Assembly (NCBI RefSeq): GCF_036379515.1
Contig: NZ_DASVGN010000038.1
Coordinates: 190,237 to 254,236, forward strand
DNA: 64,000 nucleotides
Direction of reading: 5' to 3'
Origin: Castellaniella sp036379515
GTDB lineage: Bacteria; Pseudomonadota; Gammaproteobacteria; Burkholderiales; Burkholderiaceae_B
Shown here: piece after piece, positions 7,572-15,656 of the stretch
How the letters are laid out: every line of letters begins with the position of its first letter
Position numbering within the stretch: the stretch's first letter is position 1
Notes under the pieces: generated by a model
Database searches by the model: none
What the model was told of the DNA's origin: nothing
Seen by the model: only the letters and a program-made list of their open reading frames with translations
Translations under genes and position numbers: made by a program

Positions 7572-8864
7572 TCAATCGACTCCGTGAAACACGCTGTCGT
7601 CCGGGCCAATATGCGAAGGCGGCAGCCAGGTCACGTCGCGCAGCGAGTGGTGCACCAGGTTTTCTACCCCTAGCAACACGGCGAAGATTGCCATTCGCAC
7701 CGGGATGCCGTTGTCAGTCTGGCGAAAGATGGCCAGACGAGCATCGTGGTTGAGGTCCGTACTCAAGTCATTGGCGCCTTCTCGACTATCGCGAGGCAAG
7801 GGGTGCATGATAACCACGTCGGGCCCGCAGCAGCTGTCAATGAGCGCCTTATTGACCTGAAAGTCGGCTGTGTAGCCTTCCAATTGCTCGCCGGTGAAAC
7901 GCTCTTTCTGTACACGCGTGGCGTAGATCACATCAGCCCCTTTGAGCCCGCCTGCCAGATCGTGCGTCTGCTCGATGACGTGGTCGTTGCGGCTCACCTG
8001 TTCCAGCACGTAGTCCGGCATCTCCAGCCCTGGTGGCGACACCAAGGTGAACTTCATCCCGCGGTACAGAGCCAGCAGCTTGATGAGAGAATGAACCGTG
8101 CGGCCATATTTCAGGTCCCCTGCCATCACGATATGCGCGCCATCGAGCAGCTTTCCGAGGCGCGAAAATTCCGTCAGGATGGTGTAAAGGTCGAGAAGAG
8201 CCTGGCTGGGGTGTTCGCCCGCGCCATCCCCCCCGTTGACCACCGGAATGTTCGTGGCAGCAGCGAATTCGGCGACCGACCCCTTGTCGGGATGGCGAAT
8301 CACCATGGCATCCACATAACCGCTCATCACACGGCTGGTGTCGTAAATGGATTCACCCTTGACCATGGATGAAAACGTGAACCCGGTGGTGTCGCAGACC
8401 GAGCCCCCTAGCCGGCAAAATGCGGCGCCAAAGCTCACCCGCGTGCGTGTACTCGCCTCAAAAAACAGGTTGCCCAGCACCGCCCCTTCCAGCACACGCG
8501 TCACCTTGTGTCGCCGCGCGATGGGTTGCATCAGATCGGCGACTCGAAACAGCTCTTCGACCGACTCCCGCGTGAATTGGTCCACGGACAACAACTGATG
8601 TTTGTTGTTGATCGCGATACGCTCACGCAGAGGACCAGAACGTGCGCTCTGCGCATATTTTTTGAGAAGCCCGTCGTTTTCGACGATTTCCGTCACGAAG
8701 CGGCTGACGACCTCTGGCATGGCCCGAGATTCCTGCGAGCCTTCGGGTAACAGCCAAGTATCCAACGCCCTGCGTTTGACACCGATTCGGGCGGCAAACA
8801 CGTCTCGCGTGAGATTCAAGCGACGCATGGCGTCGCGCAAGAAGACTTGTTGGGCTACGGCCAT
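7572..8864 (-). CDS. pyrB: Aspartate carbamoyltransferase with N-terminal HTH-like extension
   Basis: Catalyses carbamoyl phosphate + L-aspartate to N-carbamoyl-aspartate, the committed pyrimidine step. It is 430 aa against about 310 for a standard PyrB catalytic chain. The first 70 or so residues form an extra domain whose predicted helices (FLRDAMRRLNLTRDVFAARI, then VKRRALDTWLLP) look like a Cro/Xre-type HTH. The catalytic part is intact: STRTR at 138-142, HPSQALLD from 218, HPLPR at 354-358. The ATG at 8864 is chosen for its AGGAG five bases upstream; the frame is open to 8921. No pyrI or pyrC is adjacent. Similar extensions occur in other Burkholderiales; their function is not known to me. 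Confidence 0.93.
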   Translation of the reverse strand: MAVAQQVFLRDAMRRLNLTRDVFAARIGVKRRALDTWLLPEGSQESRAMPEVVSRFVTEIVENDGLLKKYAQSARSGPLRERIAINNKHQLLSVDQFTRESVEELFRVADLMQPIARRHKVTRVLEGAVLGNLFFEASTRTRVSFGAAFCRLGGSVCDTTGFTFSSMVKGESIYDTSRVMSGYVDAMVIRHPDKGSVAEFAAATNIPVVNGGDGAGEHPSQALLDLYTILTEFSRLGKLLDGAHIVMAGDLKYGRTVHSLIKLLALYRGMKFTLVSPPGLEMPDYVLEQVSRNDHVIEQTHDLAGGLKGADVIYATRVQKERFTGEQLEGYTADFQVNKALIDSCCGPDVVIMHPLPRDSREGANDLSTDLNHDARLAIFRQTDNGIPVRMAIFAVLLGVENLVHHSLRDVTWLPPSHIGPDDSVFHGVD

Positions 8865-9008
8865 GATGGCTCCTATATACGCATTGCGCATAATTTTGAG
8901 CAAATCATGCCAAAAAAACAAGCATCACGTGGCAATAAACTTAAAAAATCGACGTGCGCGGCGCGGCTGTGGCGGCGTCGCTGCACTCATCTCGGCATGC
9001 GGCGAAGT

Positions 9009-10436
9009 TCAGGACGCCGCCGGAGCACCCTTTGTCGTTTTGACCGACGCAGCCTTGACTTTCATCTGGCCCAATTCACCCGGCGACGCGAGAAGGATCT
9101 GGCCAGGCAAGAGATCGTGAGCCGATGACGCCGTCGTGACCAGAGAAAACGAGATAGAAGGCTCGCTTTCATCCAGGAAACGCTGCGTCGCGTCGACCGT
9201 AGAAGGCACGTCATCGAGACGCTTCCCTAGCGCAGAGGCAAGGAACCATTGAATGGCCAACTGACTGTCCCAGGGGTTGGCAGCCTTTTGCATGGCAGCA
9301 ACCCCCATGCGGTACTGCGCCCCAGGATCACCCAGATTGGCAGCGGCCCCCAAAAGCATGCTGGACTGGGCCGGATCTGGGGCCAAAAGCCCCTCTATGC
9401 CTTGCGCATACGCGACCCCCACACAGTACAGCGCACGAGGATTGTTGTCTTGCGCCAACCGATTCTGGGTATCGATGTCAGCCTGAGTCTTGATCCCGCA
9501 GGTTCGGCTTTCAGCCTGGTCAGCGTTGTTTGCTGCCGTGAGCAAGAGCGTGACTGCCTTCATCAGGTTGACTTTACCCACCCCGAACCCGGTGGCGTAC
9601 AAGAGGCCCATGACGGCACGCGCACGTTCATTGCCACCCGCTGCGGCCTTCTCGAACGCCTTGACTGCCTGCGTGACATCTTTGGGCAGACCGTCACCCT
9701 TCAGGTACATCAGTCCCAGGTTGAATTCTGCATTGGCATCCTTGGCCGCAACCGCCTTGTGATAAAAGTCCAGCGCACGCTCGGGAGACTTGTCGACCCC
9801 AGTGCCCAAGGCGTACAACGCGCCCAAGTTGCCGAGTGCCAACGCATCGCGTCCTGCGGACGCCGCTTGGCCGAACCAATAGGCCGCCTGCTTCGGATCC
9901 TTTTGCACCCCTTCGCCCAAGGCGTACATGCCGCCTACGCTGTTCTGAGCCGGTACGTAACCGTGACGGGCCGCCGCAAGATACCACTTGAATGCCTGGC
10001 TGTGGTCCTTGGATACGCCACGACCCAGGTCATACATGACCCCCAGATTGAACTGCGCACGCGCAAAGCCTTTCTGGGCCGCCGACTGATAAAGCTTGAA
10101 AGAACGATCAAAGTCGATTCCGACGCCGCGCCCTTTGTCATACATGTAGCCCAGCCCGTTTTCAGCTACGGCATTACCGGCCTTGGCGGCATCCTCAAAC
10201 GCTGCGGTCGCCCCTTCGACACTGGCATCCGCACCAATGCCGTCCTGGAGCATGACCCCTACCATGGCCTGCGCGTTGGGCGCGCCCGACTTCGCCAGCG
10301 CCTGGTACTGCGTAAACGCAGCCTTGTAATCAGATTGGAGGAAGGCATCCAGCGCCGAGGCCGTCGCCGAGGCCGGTACCGCCCATTGCAGCGCAGCACA
10401 GATCACGCCACCTAAAGCAACGCCATAACGAATCAT
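9009..10436 (-). CDS. Secreted Sel1-like repeat (TPR-related) protein
   Basis: 475 aa. An N-terminal signal peptide (hydrophobic stretch at about 5-20, then Ala-rich up to about 25) is followed by at least eight Sel1 repeats of about 36 residues with the A-x-NLG-x-MY-x-G-x-GV-x-KD pattern (NLGVMYDLGRGVSKD, SVGGMYALGEGVQKD, NLGLMYLKGDGLPKD). The last 130 residues degenerate and contain isolated Cys. Sel1 proteins are periplasmic or envelope protein-protein adaptors; no partner can be named. The start at 10436 is set by GGAGG ten bases upstream and by the signal peptide; the frame is open much further (to 11015) but opposite the next gene. It is divergent from a substrate-binding protein. Confidence 0.87.
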   Translation of the reverse strand: MIRYGVALGGVICAALQWAVPASATASALDAFLQSDYKAAFTQYQALAKSGAPNAQAMVGVMLQDGIGADASVEGATAAFEDAAKAGNAVAENGLGYMYDKGRGVGIDFDRSFKLYQSAAQKGFARAQFNLGVMYDLGRGVSKDHSQAFKWYLAAARHGYVPAQNSVGGMYALGEGVQKDPKQAAYWFGQAASAGRDALALGNLGALYALGTGVDKSPERALDFYHKAVAAKDANAEFNLGLMYLKGDGLPKDVTQAVKAFEKAAAGGNERARAVMGLLYATGFGVGKVNLMKAVTLLLTAANNADQAESRTCGIKTQADIDTQNRLAQDNNPRALYCVGVAYAQGIEGLLAPDPAQSSMLLGAAANLGDPGAQYRMGVAAMQKAANPWDSQLAIQWFLASALGKRLDDVPSTVDATQRFLDESEPSISFSLVTTASSAHDLLPGQILLASPGELGQMKVKAASVKTTKGAPAAS

Positions 10437-10535
10437 CCGTGTCTTCCTCCAGAAACCCTGTACGCAACAGTGGCTGACAGATTTTGTAACCCGCTCTGCC
10501 GCTAGAATACACCGCAATTGCTGATTGGAATCCTC

Positions 10536-11765
10536 ATGAGAACCCCCCTTCTTGGCCTGCTGTTCACCCTTTTGTCTGCCACAGCTGCAGGCGGCCAACC
10601 GACCGAACCGCCCATCCGAATCGGCTTCATCACCGACATGTCCGGGGTCTACGCGGACGGCGACGGCCCCGGGGGCGCCGAGGCGATCCGCATGGCAATC
10701 GCCGACATCGGCGGTACGGTCAACGGCCGCAAAGTCGAACTCATCGTAGCCGACAGCCGCAACAAGGCCGACGTCTCGGCCGCGCTGGCCAGAGAGTGGT
10801 TCGACAACCAGCACATCGATCTGCTGATCGGCGGGACGAACTCGGCCGCCAGCCTGGCCATGTCGGCGGTCGCTGCAGAAAAGAAAAAGCTCTTCATCAC
10901 CTCCAGCGCAGGCGCTTCGGCCTTCACCAATGAGCGCTGCAACCCCTACACCATCCAATACACCTACTCCACGAGCGGGCTCGCGCGAGGGACAGGGGCG
11001 GCAGTCGTCAAGCAAGGCGGTTCAAAGTGGTACTTCCTCACGACCGACTACACCTTCGGGCACGAACTTGAGCACGACACGGCCGCCGTGGTGAAAGAGT
11101 CTGGGGGGCAGGTGCTGGGGTCGGTCAACACCCCGTTGGGGACCGCCGACTTCTCATCCTTCATCGTGCAGGCACAGAACTCTGGTGCCAACGTACTGGC
11201 ACTCGCCAATGCAGGTGCCGATCTGGTGAATTCATTGAAGACCGCCGTGGAATTCGGCCTCACCAAGACCATGACCCCCGTGGGGCTCACCGCGACACTG
11301 CTTGATATCCACGCCCTCGGACTTCAGGTGACACAGGGCATGTACTTCACTGTTCCGTGGTTCTGGAACAAGAACCCGGAATCCGAGGCCTGGTCAAAAC
11401 GATACCAGGCAAAGATCGGCCGCATGCCCACCTACGGCCAGGCCGGTGACTACTCCGCTGCTCGCAGCTACCTGAACGCCGTCAGACAGACCGGGAGCAC
11501 TCAGGCCGAAACCGTCATCACCTGGCTGAAATCTCACCCTGTCAATGACTTCTTCGTGCACCACGGGGTCATCCGCGCCGATGGCCGGATGATGAACGAC
11601 CTGACCCTGCTTCAGGTCAAGAATCCATCTGAAAGCGCAGGCCCATGGGATCTCCACAAAGTCGTGGCGACCATCCCTGCCGAACAGGCCTATGGACCGC
11701 TGAGTGCATCCACCTGCCCTTACGTACGGCAAGCGCCGCAAAAACATTCCGGGAGCCGGAGTTGA
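10536..11765 (+). CDS. ABC transporter substrate-binding protein, branched-chain amino acid/amide type
   Basis: Periplasmic type I binding protein of 409 aa. A signal peptide occupies about 1-20 (MRTPLLGLLFTLLSATAAGG). The fold then starts with IRIGFITDMSGVYADGDGPG and continues with NGRKVELIVADSRNK, as in LivJ/amide/urea-binding relatives. No permease or ATPase genes of an HAAT system lie next to it, so it either works with a system encoded elsewhere or delivers ligand to a sensor. The ATG at 10536 is preferred over the TTG at 10518 because the signal peptide starts there. Ligand unknown. A TAGAAT -10-like box is visible at about 10503. Confidence 0.85.
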   Translation: MRTPLLGLLFTLLSATAAGGQPTEPPIRIGFITDMSGVYADGDGPGGAEAIRMAIADIGGTVNGRKVELIVADSRNKADVSAALAREWFDNQHIDLLIGGTNSAASLAMSAVAAEKKKLFITSSAGASAFTNERCNPYTIQYTYSTSGLARGTGAAVVKQGGSKWYFLTTDYTFGHELEHDTAAVVKESGGQVLGSVNTPLGTADFSSFIVQAQNSGANVLALANAGADLVNSLKTAVEFGLTKTMTPVGLTATLLDIHALGLQVTQGMYFTVPWFWNKNPESEAWSKRYQAKIGRMPTYGQAGDYSAARSYLNAVRQTGSTQAETVITWLKSHPVNDFFVHHGVIRADGRMMNDLTLLQVKNPSESAGPWDLHKVVATIPAEQAYGPLSASTCPYVRQAPQKHSGSRS

Positions 11766-11812
11766 CGCCGTGCTAAGGTGAGAGCCAGTCTACAGAGGCA
11801 GGGAGAATCTCG

Positions 11813-12787
11813 ATGCAGGCATATCGCGCACAGCTTGACGGCGGCCAGATAAGGGTCAGTTGCGATCCAGTCGCTGAGCCGACTCCCGGGACCACCCAGC
11901 TCCGGGTTCAGGTCCGCGCAGCAGGCCTCAATCGTGGCGAACTGCTGGCCCTGCACGGCCATCCTACGGCTTCGGGCCAGCCTGTCTCGCTAGGCATGGA
12001 GGCAGCCGGCACGGTACTGGAGACAGGCGCACAGACCGGAGGCTTCAAGGTGGGGGACCGAGTCATGGGCCGCTGCCACGCCGCCTATTCGGAGCAGGTG
12101 CTCATGGAAGCCTCGGACGCCATGCCGATACCTGAATCGCTGTCATGGGAACAGGCAGCGGCTATCCCCATTGCGTCGCTGGTCGTGTACGACATGCTGA
12201 TCGCTCAGGGCCACCTTGCGTCAGGGCAATGGCTGCTCGTCACCGGAGTTTCTTCAGGGGTCGGCGTGCTGGCTCTTCAACTTGCAAAATCCCTGGGCGC
12301 ACGAGTGATCGGCACCTCGGGTTCTGCAGCCAAACTGCAGCGGCTACAGAAGTTGGGGCTGGACGTAGGCCTGCACACCCGGGTGGACGATTTCCATGTG
12401 GCGGTCATGGCCGCGACGCAAGAACACGGTGCCGACTTGATCGTCAACACCGTCGGCGGGACGGTCTTTGCCGAATGCATCCGGTCGCTTGCATTCGAAG
12501 GCCGCCTTGCCATGGTGGGCTACCTGGACGGCGTGCAGAATAGCCCGCTGGACCTCGCTGCACTGCACCGAAAGCGCCTGACCTTATTTGGGGTGTCAAG
12601 CAAACAACAGAGTGCAGAGCAGCGCCACCACCTGGTTCAAGGCGTCGTGCGCGAGGTACTGCCGCGTCTGCCTCACGACGCGCCTCTCATCGACAAGACA
12701 TTCGCTTTCCGTGAACTGCCGCAAGCGATTGCCTATATGGAATCGGATGCGCAACTCGGAAAAGTCGTCTTGCGGGTGCACTCATAA
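11813..12787 (+). CDS. NADPH:quinone reductase-like (zinc-independent MDR) oxidoreductase
   Basis: Medium-chain dehydrogenase/reductase of 324 aa. A GroES-like N-terminal domain (VRAAGLNRGELLALHGHP, LGMEAAGTVLETG) precedes a Rossmann fold with the NADPH motif VSSGVGVLALQLAKSLGARV near residue 145. The catalytic and structural zinc Cys sets are absent, placing it with quinone oxidoreductases (Qor, QOR2-like, enoyl reductases). Substrate cannot be read. It starts 47 bases after the binding-protein gene, possibly co-transcribed, and converges on sorB with a long inverted repeat over its stop. Confidence 0.8.
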   Translation: MQAYRAQLDGGQIRVSCDPVAEPTPGTTQLRVQVRAAGLNRGELLALHGHPTASGQPVSLGMEAAGTVLETGAQTGGFKVGDRVMGRCHAAYSEQVLMEASDAMPIPESLSWEQAAAIPIASLVVYDMLIAQGHLASGQWLLVTGVSSGVGVLALQLAKSLGARVIGTSGSAAKLQRLQKLGLDVGLHTRVDDFHVAVMAATQEHGADLIVNTVGGTVFAECIRSLAFEGRLAMVGYLDGVQNSPLDLAALHRKRLTLFGVSSKQQSAEQRHHLVQGVVREVLPRLPHDAPLIDKTFAFRELPQAIAYMESDAQLGKVVLRVHS

Positions 12788-12812
12788 CATCGGTTCCGCC
12801 ACCCGCAAGACG
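12766..12812. terminator. Perfect 13-bp inverted repeat between convergent genes
   Basis: CGTCTTGCGGGTG at 12766-12778 is exactly complementary to CACCCGCAAGACG at 12800-12812, with a 21-base loop. It spans the stop codon of the quinone-reductase gene and lies 22 bases from the sorB stop. There is no U-tract; it is probably a bidirectional transcript end or RNA-stabilising stem. Confidence 0.5.
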
Positions 12813-12833
12813 CTCCCTGTTGCTCTTGCAGAG

Positions 12834-13205
12834 TTACTTCTTGGCCGCCGGATGTGCAGCGCCATAAGCCCGACTCGCACCATCGCCCGAGCCATAGATC
12901 TTGTACATGTACTCGGCAATCGCGTCCATGTCCGCTTCGGGGATAGGCGCGCCATAGGCTTTCTTCATCTTGTGCACTTCGGCCGTCCACCATGCCTGGG
13001 AGGAGGCTGGCTGCGTCTGCATGTACGCAGCCGTGTGGCAGGCCGTACAGTTTTGCAGCGCCTTCTGGTAACCCGGCAAAGTGCTGGGTTCAAGCGTGGC
13101 CGTATCGGGTGGCAAGGTGATTTGTAAGGCGCTGGCAGGCAACGCGGCGGCCGAAAGACAGAATGCCGCGCCCGCCATCAAAATGAAACGATGCAGTGTA
13201 GACAT
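12834..13205 (-). CDS. sorB: Sulfite dehydrogenase cytochrome c subunit SorB-like
   Basis: Periplasmic monohaem cytochrome c of 123 aa. The signal peptide is about 1-26; the haem site C53-T-A-C56-H57 follows, and M100 is the likely distal ligand. It sits directly downstream of a SorA-type molybdoenzyme (11-base gap) on the same strand, the arrangement of sorAB in Starkeya, where SorB accepts electrons from sulfite oxidation and passes them to the respiratory chain. Assignment depends on that neighbour as much as on sequence. Confidence 0.82.
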   Translation of the reverse strand: MSTLHRFILMAGAAFCLSAAALPASALQITLPPDTATLEPSTLPGYQKALQNCTACHTAAYMQTQPASSQAWWTAEVHKMKKAYGAPIPEADMDAIAEYMYKIYGSGDGASRAYGAAHPAAKK

Positions 13206-13216
13206 GATGACGGCTC

Positions 13217-14464
13217 CTAGATGGCAGTGACGCGCGTGGTTTCCACCACGTTGCGCATATAACCGGAGGGATTCCAGAGTGCCTCCATGGGCTGCGTCTG
13301 GCCGATGCGGTTAAATGCCCTGACCTTCAGTTGCAGCGGGCCCCGTTTGGCCGGAGTAAAGGGCAGGGTCCACTCGCGGAATGAATATTTGCCATGGTCG
13401 TCGCCCAGCTTGGCCCGCCTCCAGGAACGCCCGCCATCCGAGGACACATCAACGGCCGTCAGGCCATAACCACCATCGAAGGCAATTCCTCGGAGCACGG
13501 TGGACTTGCCCACATGCAGCTTGTCGCCGTCCAGCACACTGGTGATGAAGGAACGGATTGCGAATTTGCCGATCGGACGCGACTTGGTCATTTTTCCACC
13601 CGGCGCCACGCAAGCGCAGGCGTCGTCAGGAACCCGATACGCTGTCTTCATCCAGAAATTTTCGAGCGGTTTGTCGAGCACGGTGATGTCGGAGAGATGC
13701 TTGACCCAGTAGGTCCCGTAATACCCCGGGACGACCAGGCGTAAGGGATAGCCATTGAGCATGGGCAGGTCTTCGCCGTTCATGGCCCAAGCCAGCATCA
13801 CTTCGCCATCCAGCGCATGATCGAGTTCAAGCGCCTTGATGAAGTCGGGACCATCACCAAACGGAGGATGATCCAGGCCATTGAACGAGACCTGCACGGC
13901 ACCCGCCTTGAGCCCAGCCTTTTCGAGCACGGCCTTCAGGGGCACCCCCGTCCAGCGGGCGTTGCCCATGGCGCCGTTCCCGGATTCGCCGCCATTGACT
14001 CTGGGCTCGAAAAACCCGCGGCTATTGCCCGAACACTGATGTGCTGCTGCCAGCGTGGTTTCCCCCAGCTTTTTGACGTCCGCCAGCGACAGAGACAAGG
14101 GCGTGTTCACGGCTCCCTTGATCTCGACGCGATAGGTGTCGAGATTGATGTCGGTCGGAACGCCGCTCCAGTGATAGCGAACGAAAAAGGCATCATTCGG
14201 TGTGAAGATGCCTTCATTGAAAATGCGAAACGGGGTTTCGAGTTGGGGCGGGCGCGCCGTCTGAAGAATGAGCGGCCGCTTCTGTGGGAAGGTCGCCATG
14301 GGACGCATCCCATTGGCAAAGGGCAAATCGACCACTGCGGGTGCGGCCGCACTGGCGACCCGAGACAACCCGCCTAGAGCTGCCCCTACGCCCATTGCAG
14401 CACCCAGCTGCAAAAAACTGCGGCGGGTCGTCGGACCTGAATCGCCACGATGCGATTTTGTCAT
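13217..14464 (-). CDS. sorA: Sulfite dehydrogenase molybdopterin subunit SorA-like
   Basis: Periplasmic Mo enzyme oxidising sulfite to sulfate. It is 415 aa with a Tat signal (TTRRSFLQLG, then a weakly hydrophobic stretch to about 40). The sulfite-oxidase fold follows: the Mo-ligand cysteine C144 in AHQCSGNSRG, then a C-terminal dimerisation/Ig-like domain (TAVDVSSDGGRSWRRAKLG). Length matches SorA. sorB follows; a urea transporter is divergent. Possible roles are detoxifying sulfite from organosulfonates or feeding electrons to respiration. A YedY/MsrP-type relative is less likely given the cytochrome partner and length. Confidence 0.88.
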   Translation of the reverse strand: MTKSHRGDSGPTTRRSFLQLGAAMGVGAALGGLSRVASAAAPAVVDLPFANGMRPMATFPQKRPLILQTARPPQLETPFRIFNEGIFTPNDAFFVRYHWSGVPTDINLDTYRVEIKGAVNTPLSLSLADVKKLGETTLAAAHQCSGNSRGFFEPRVNGGESGNGAMGNARWTGVPLKAVLEKAGLKAGAVQVSFNGLDHPPFGDGPDFIKALELDHALDGEVMLAWAMNGEDLPMLNGYPLRLVVPGYYGTYWVKHLSDITVLDKPLENFWMKTAYRVPDDACACVAPGGKMTKSRPIGKFAIRSFITSVLDGDKLHVGKSTVLRGIAFDGGYGLTAVDVSSDGGRSWRRAKLGDDHGKYSFREWTLPFTPAKRGPLQLKVRAFNRIGQTQPMEALWNPSGYMRNVVETTRVTAI

Positions 14465-14517
14465 GTCTCACTCCTCTTCCGTTGAAAACCTTGGCATTTT
14501 GAGTTCCCGAATTCTTC

Positions 14518-14544
14518 TTATGAACCCATCTTATGAGCTTATAA
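14518..14544. promoter_or_regulatory. TTATG-repeat motif cluster between sorA and the urea transporter
   Basis: TTATGA at 14518, TTATGA at 14531 and TTATAA at 14539 stand within 27 bases of the divergent region, 54-80 bases upstream of sorA. The same TTATG word recurs in the cysG/cysJ divergent region. A CysB-type activator site is suspected from this sharing; CysB consensus is loose, so this is an inference. Confidence 0.4.
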
Positions 14545-14732
14545 CCATACTGACGACAAGCTTACTACGGGCGTTCCTCCAGCCACAGGCATTTTTTGGA
14601 CCAGTGACAGGCTTTCATTGGGACCAGATCCCACCCAAAATCGCCCCCGGTTGCGCTCACCAAAGACACGGAGGTCTATACTCGGCCAGCCGCCCAGCCG
14701 GGCATTCACTCAACGATCACCACAGAGGCAGC

Positions 14733-15611
14733 ATGACCGAGTCAGGAGCCCTCCAGCACGAGCCGTTCGTACACTGGTTGCACGCGTTCTTGCGGGGGAT
14801 CGGACAGGTCTATCTGCAGCGCAGCGCCTGGACCGGCACACTGCTGCTCGCGGCCGTGGCTCTGCAATCGTATGAATGGGCGGCAGCCTGCGCGCTCAGC
14901 ACGCTGGCCGGTTCGGCCTGGGGTTATGCATTTGGCGACCGAAACGCCTGGCGTGACGGGCTCTACGGGTACAACGGCGCGCTCTCCGGCATCGGTGTCC
15001 TGTGGCTGATAAACCCTGGGCCCTTTGCCTGGACACTGGTCGTGATTGCCGGGATCATCACGGCCAGTATTGTCATCCTGTGGCAAAAGGCAAGCCGGTT
15101 CCCGGTTTATACGGCACCGTTTGTCGCAGTCACGTGGCTACTCATCGCGCTGGCGGCCTGGCTGAGCTGGCCCAACGCAACTCCGACAGCCCCTCTGGAA
15201 GCTCCGGCGCAAACCGATGCACTGTTCGGGGTGCTGCGGGGTGCAGGCCAGGTGATGCTGTTGGACAACCCGGTGTCTGGCGCACTGTGTCTGCTGGCAC
15301 TGCTGCTCTCAAGTCGAAAAGCCGCCACGACGGCACTGTGGGCCACCTTGCTGGGCTGGGGAATCGCGTTGCTGCTGGGGTTTCCCTCAGACCTGCAGAC
15401 ACTTGGGATCTACGGCTTCAATGCAGTGCTGACGGCAGAAGCCCTACGAACCCGAGGGCGCTGGTGGCTACCCACCTTGGGCATCATCCTCAGCACTGTG
15501 CTCACACGTGGATTACAACTCGAGGGCATCCCCACACTGACAGCCCCCTTCGTGCTATGCACCTGGCTGCTGGTACTGGGTGCCGCGCGGCTCCAGCCCC
15601 ACGCCCACTGA
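14733..15611 (+). CDS. Urea transporter (UT family)
   Basis: Inner-membrane channel-like protein of 292 aa with about ten hydrophobic segments in two homologous halves. The halves carry FLRGIGQVYLQRSAWTG (about 19-35) and VLRGAGQVMLLDNPVSG (about 170-186), together with GYNGALSGIGVLWL and GIYGFNAVLTAEAL, the signatures of bacterial UT proteins. The ATG at 14733 (AGAGG upstream) is used; an upstream extension would run through the divergent promoter region. No urease genes are in view. It lies 45 bases upstream of an ABC exporter on the same strand. Urea is the default substrate; short amides are possible. Confidence 0.85.
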   Translation: MTESGALQHEPFVHWLHAFLRGIGQVYLQRSAWTGTLLLAAVALQSYEWAAACALSTLAGSAWGYAFGDRNAWRDGLYGYNGALSGIGVLWLINPGPFAWTLVVIAGIITASIVILWQKASRFPVYTAPFVAVTWLLIALAAWLSWPNATPTAPLEAPAQTDALFGVLRGAGQVMLLDNPVSGALCLLALLLSSRKAATTALWATLLGWGIALLLGFPSDLQTLGIYGFNAVLTAEALRTRGRWWLPTLGIILSTVLTRGLQLEGIPTLTAPFVLCTWLLVLGAARLQPHAH

Positions 15612-15656
15612 AACGCGCTCATACTGAATCCATCCCACGGGTACACAGGCAACGGA

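Noticed and set aside
8865..9008. Possible pyrB leader or regulatory RNA
   Set aside because: The 144-base gap upstream of pyrB holds an A-rich patch but no stable hairpin with a U-tract and no leader peptide rich in pyrimidine-sensing codons.
10437..11015. N-terminal extension of the Sel1 protein
   Set aside because: It would overlap the divergent binding-protein gene and bury the signal peptide; GGAGG before 10436 marks the real start.
13217..14464. sorA as MsrP/YedY methionine-sulfoxide reductase
   Set aside because: Length, the C-terminal Ig-like domain and the adjacent c-type cytochrome fit SorAB better.
14268..14732. N-terminal extension of the urea transporter
   Set aside because: Runs across sorA and the divergent promoter region with no homology; the family start is at 14733.
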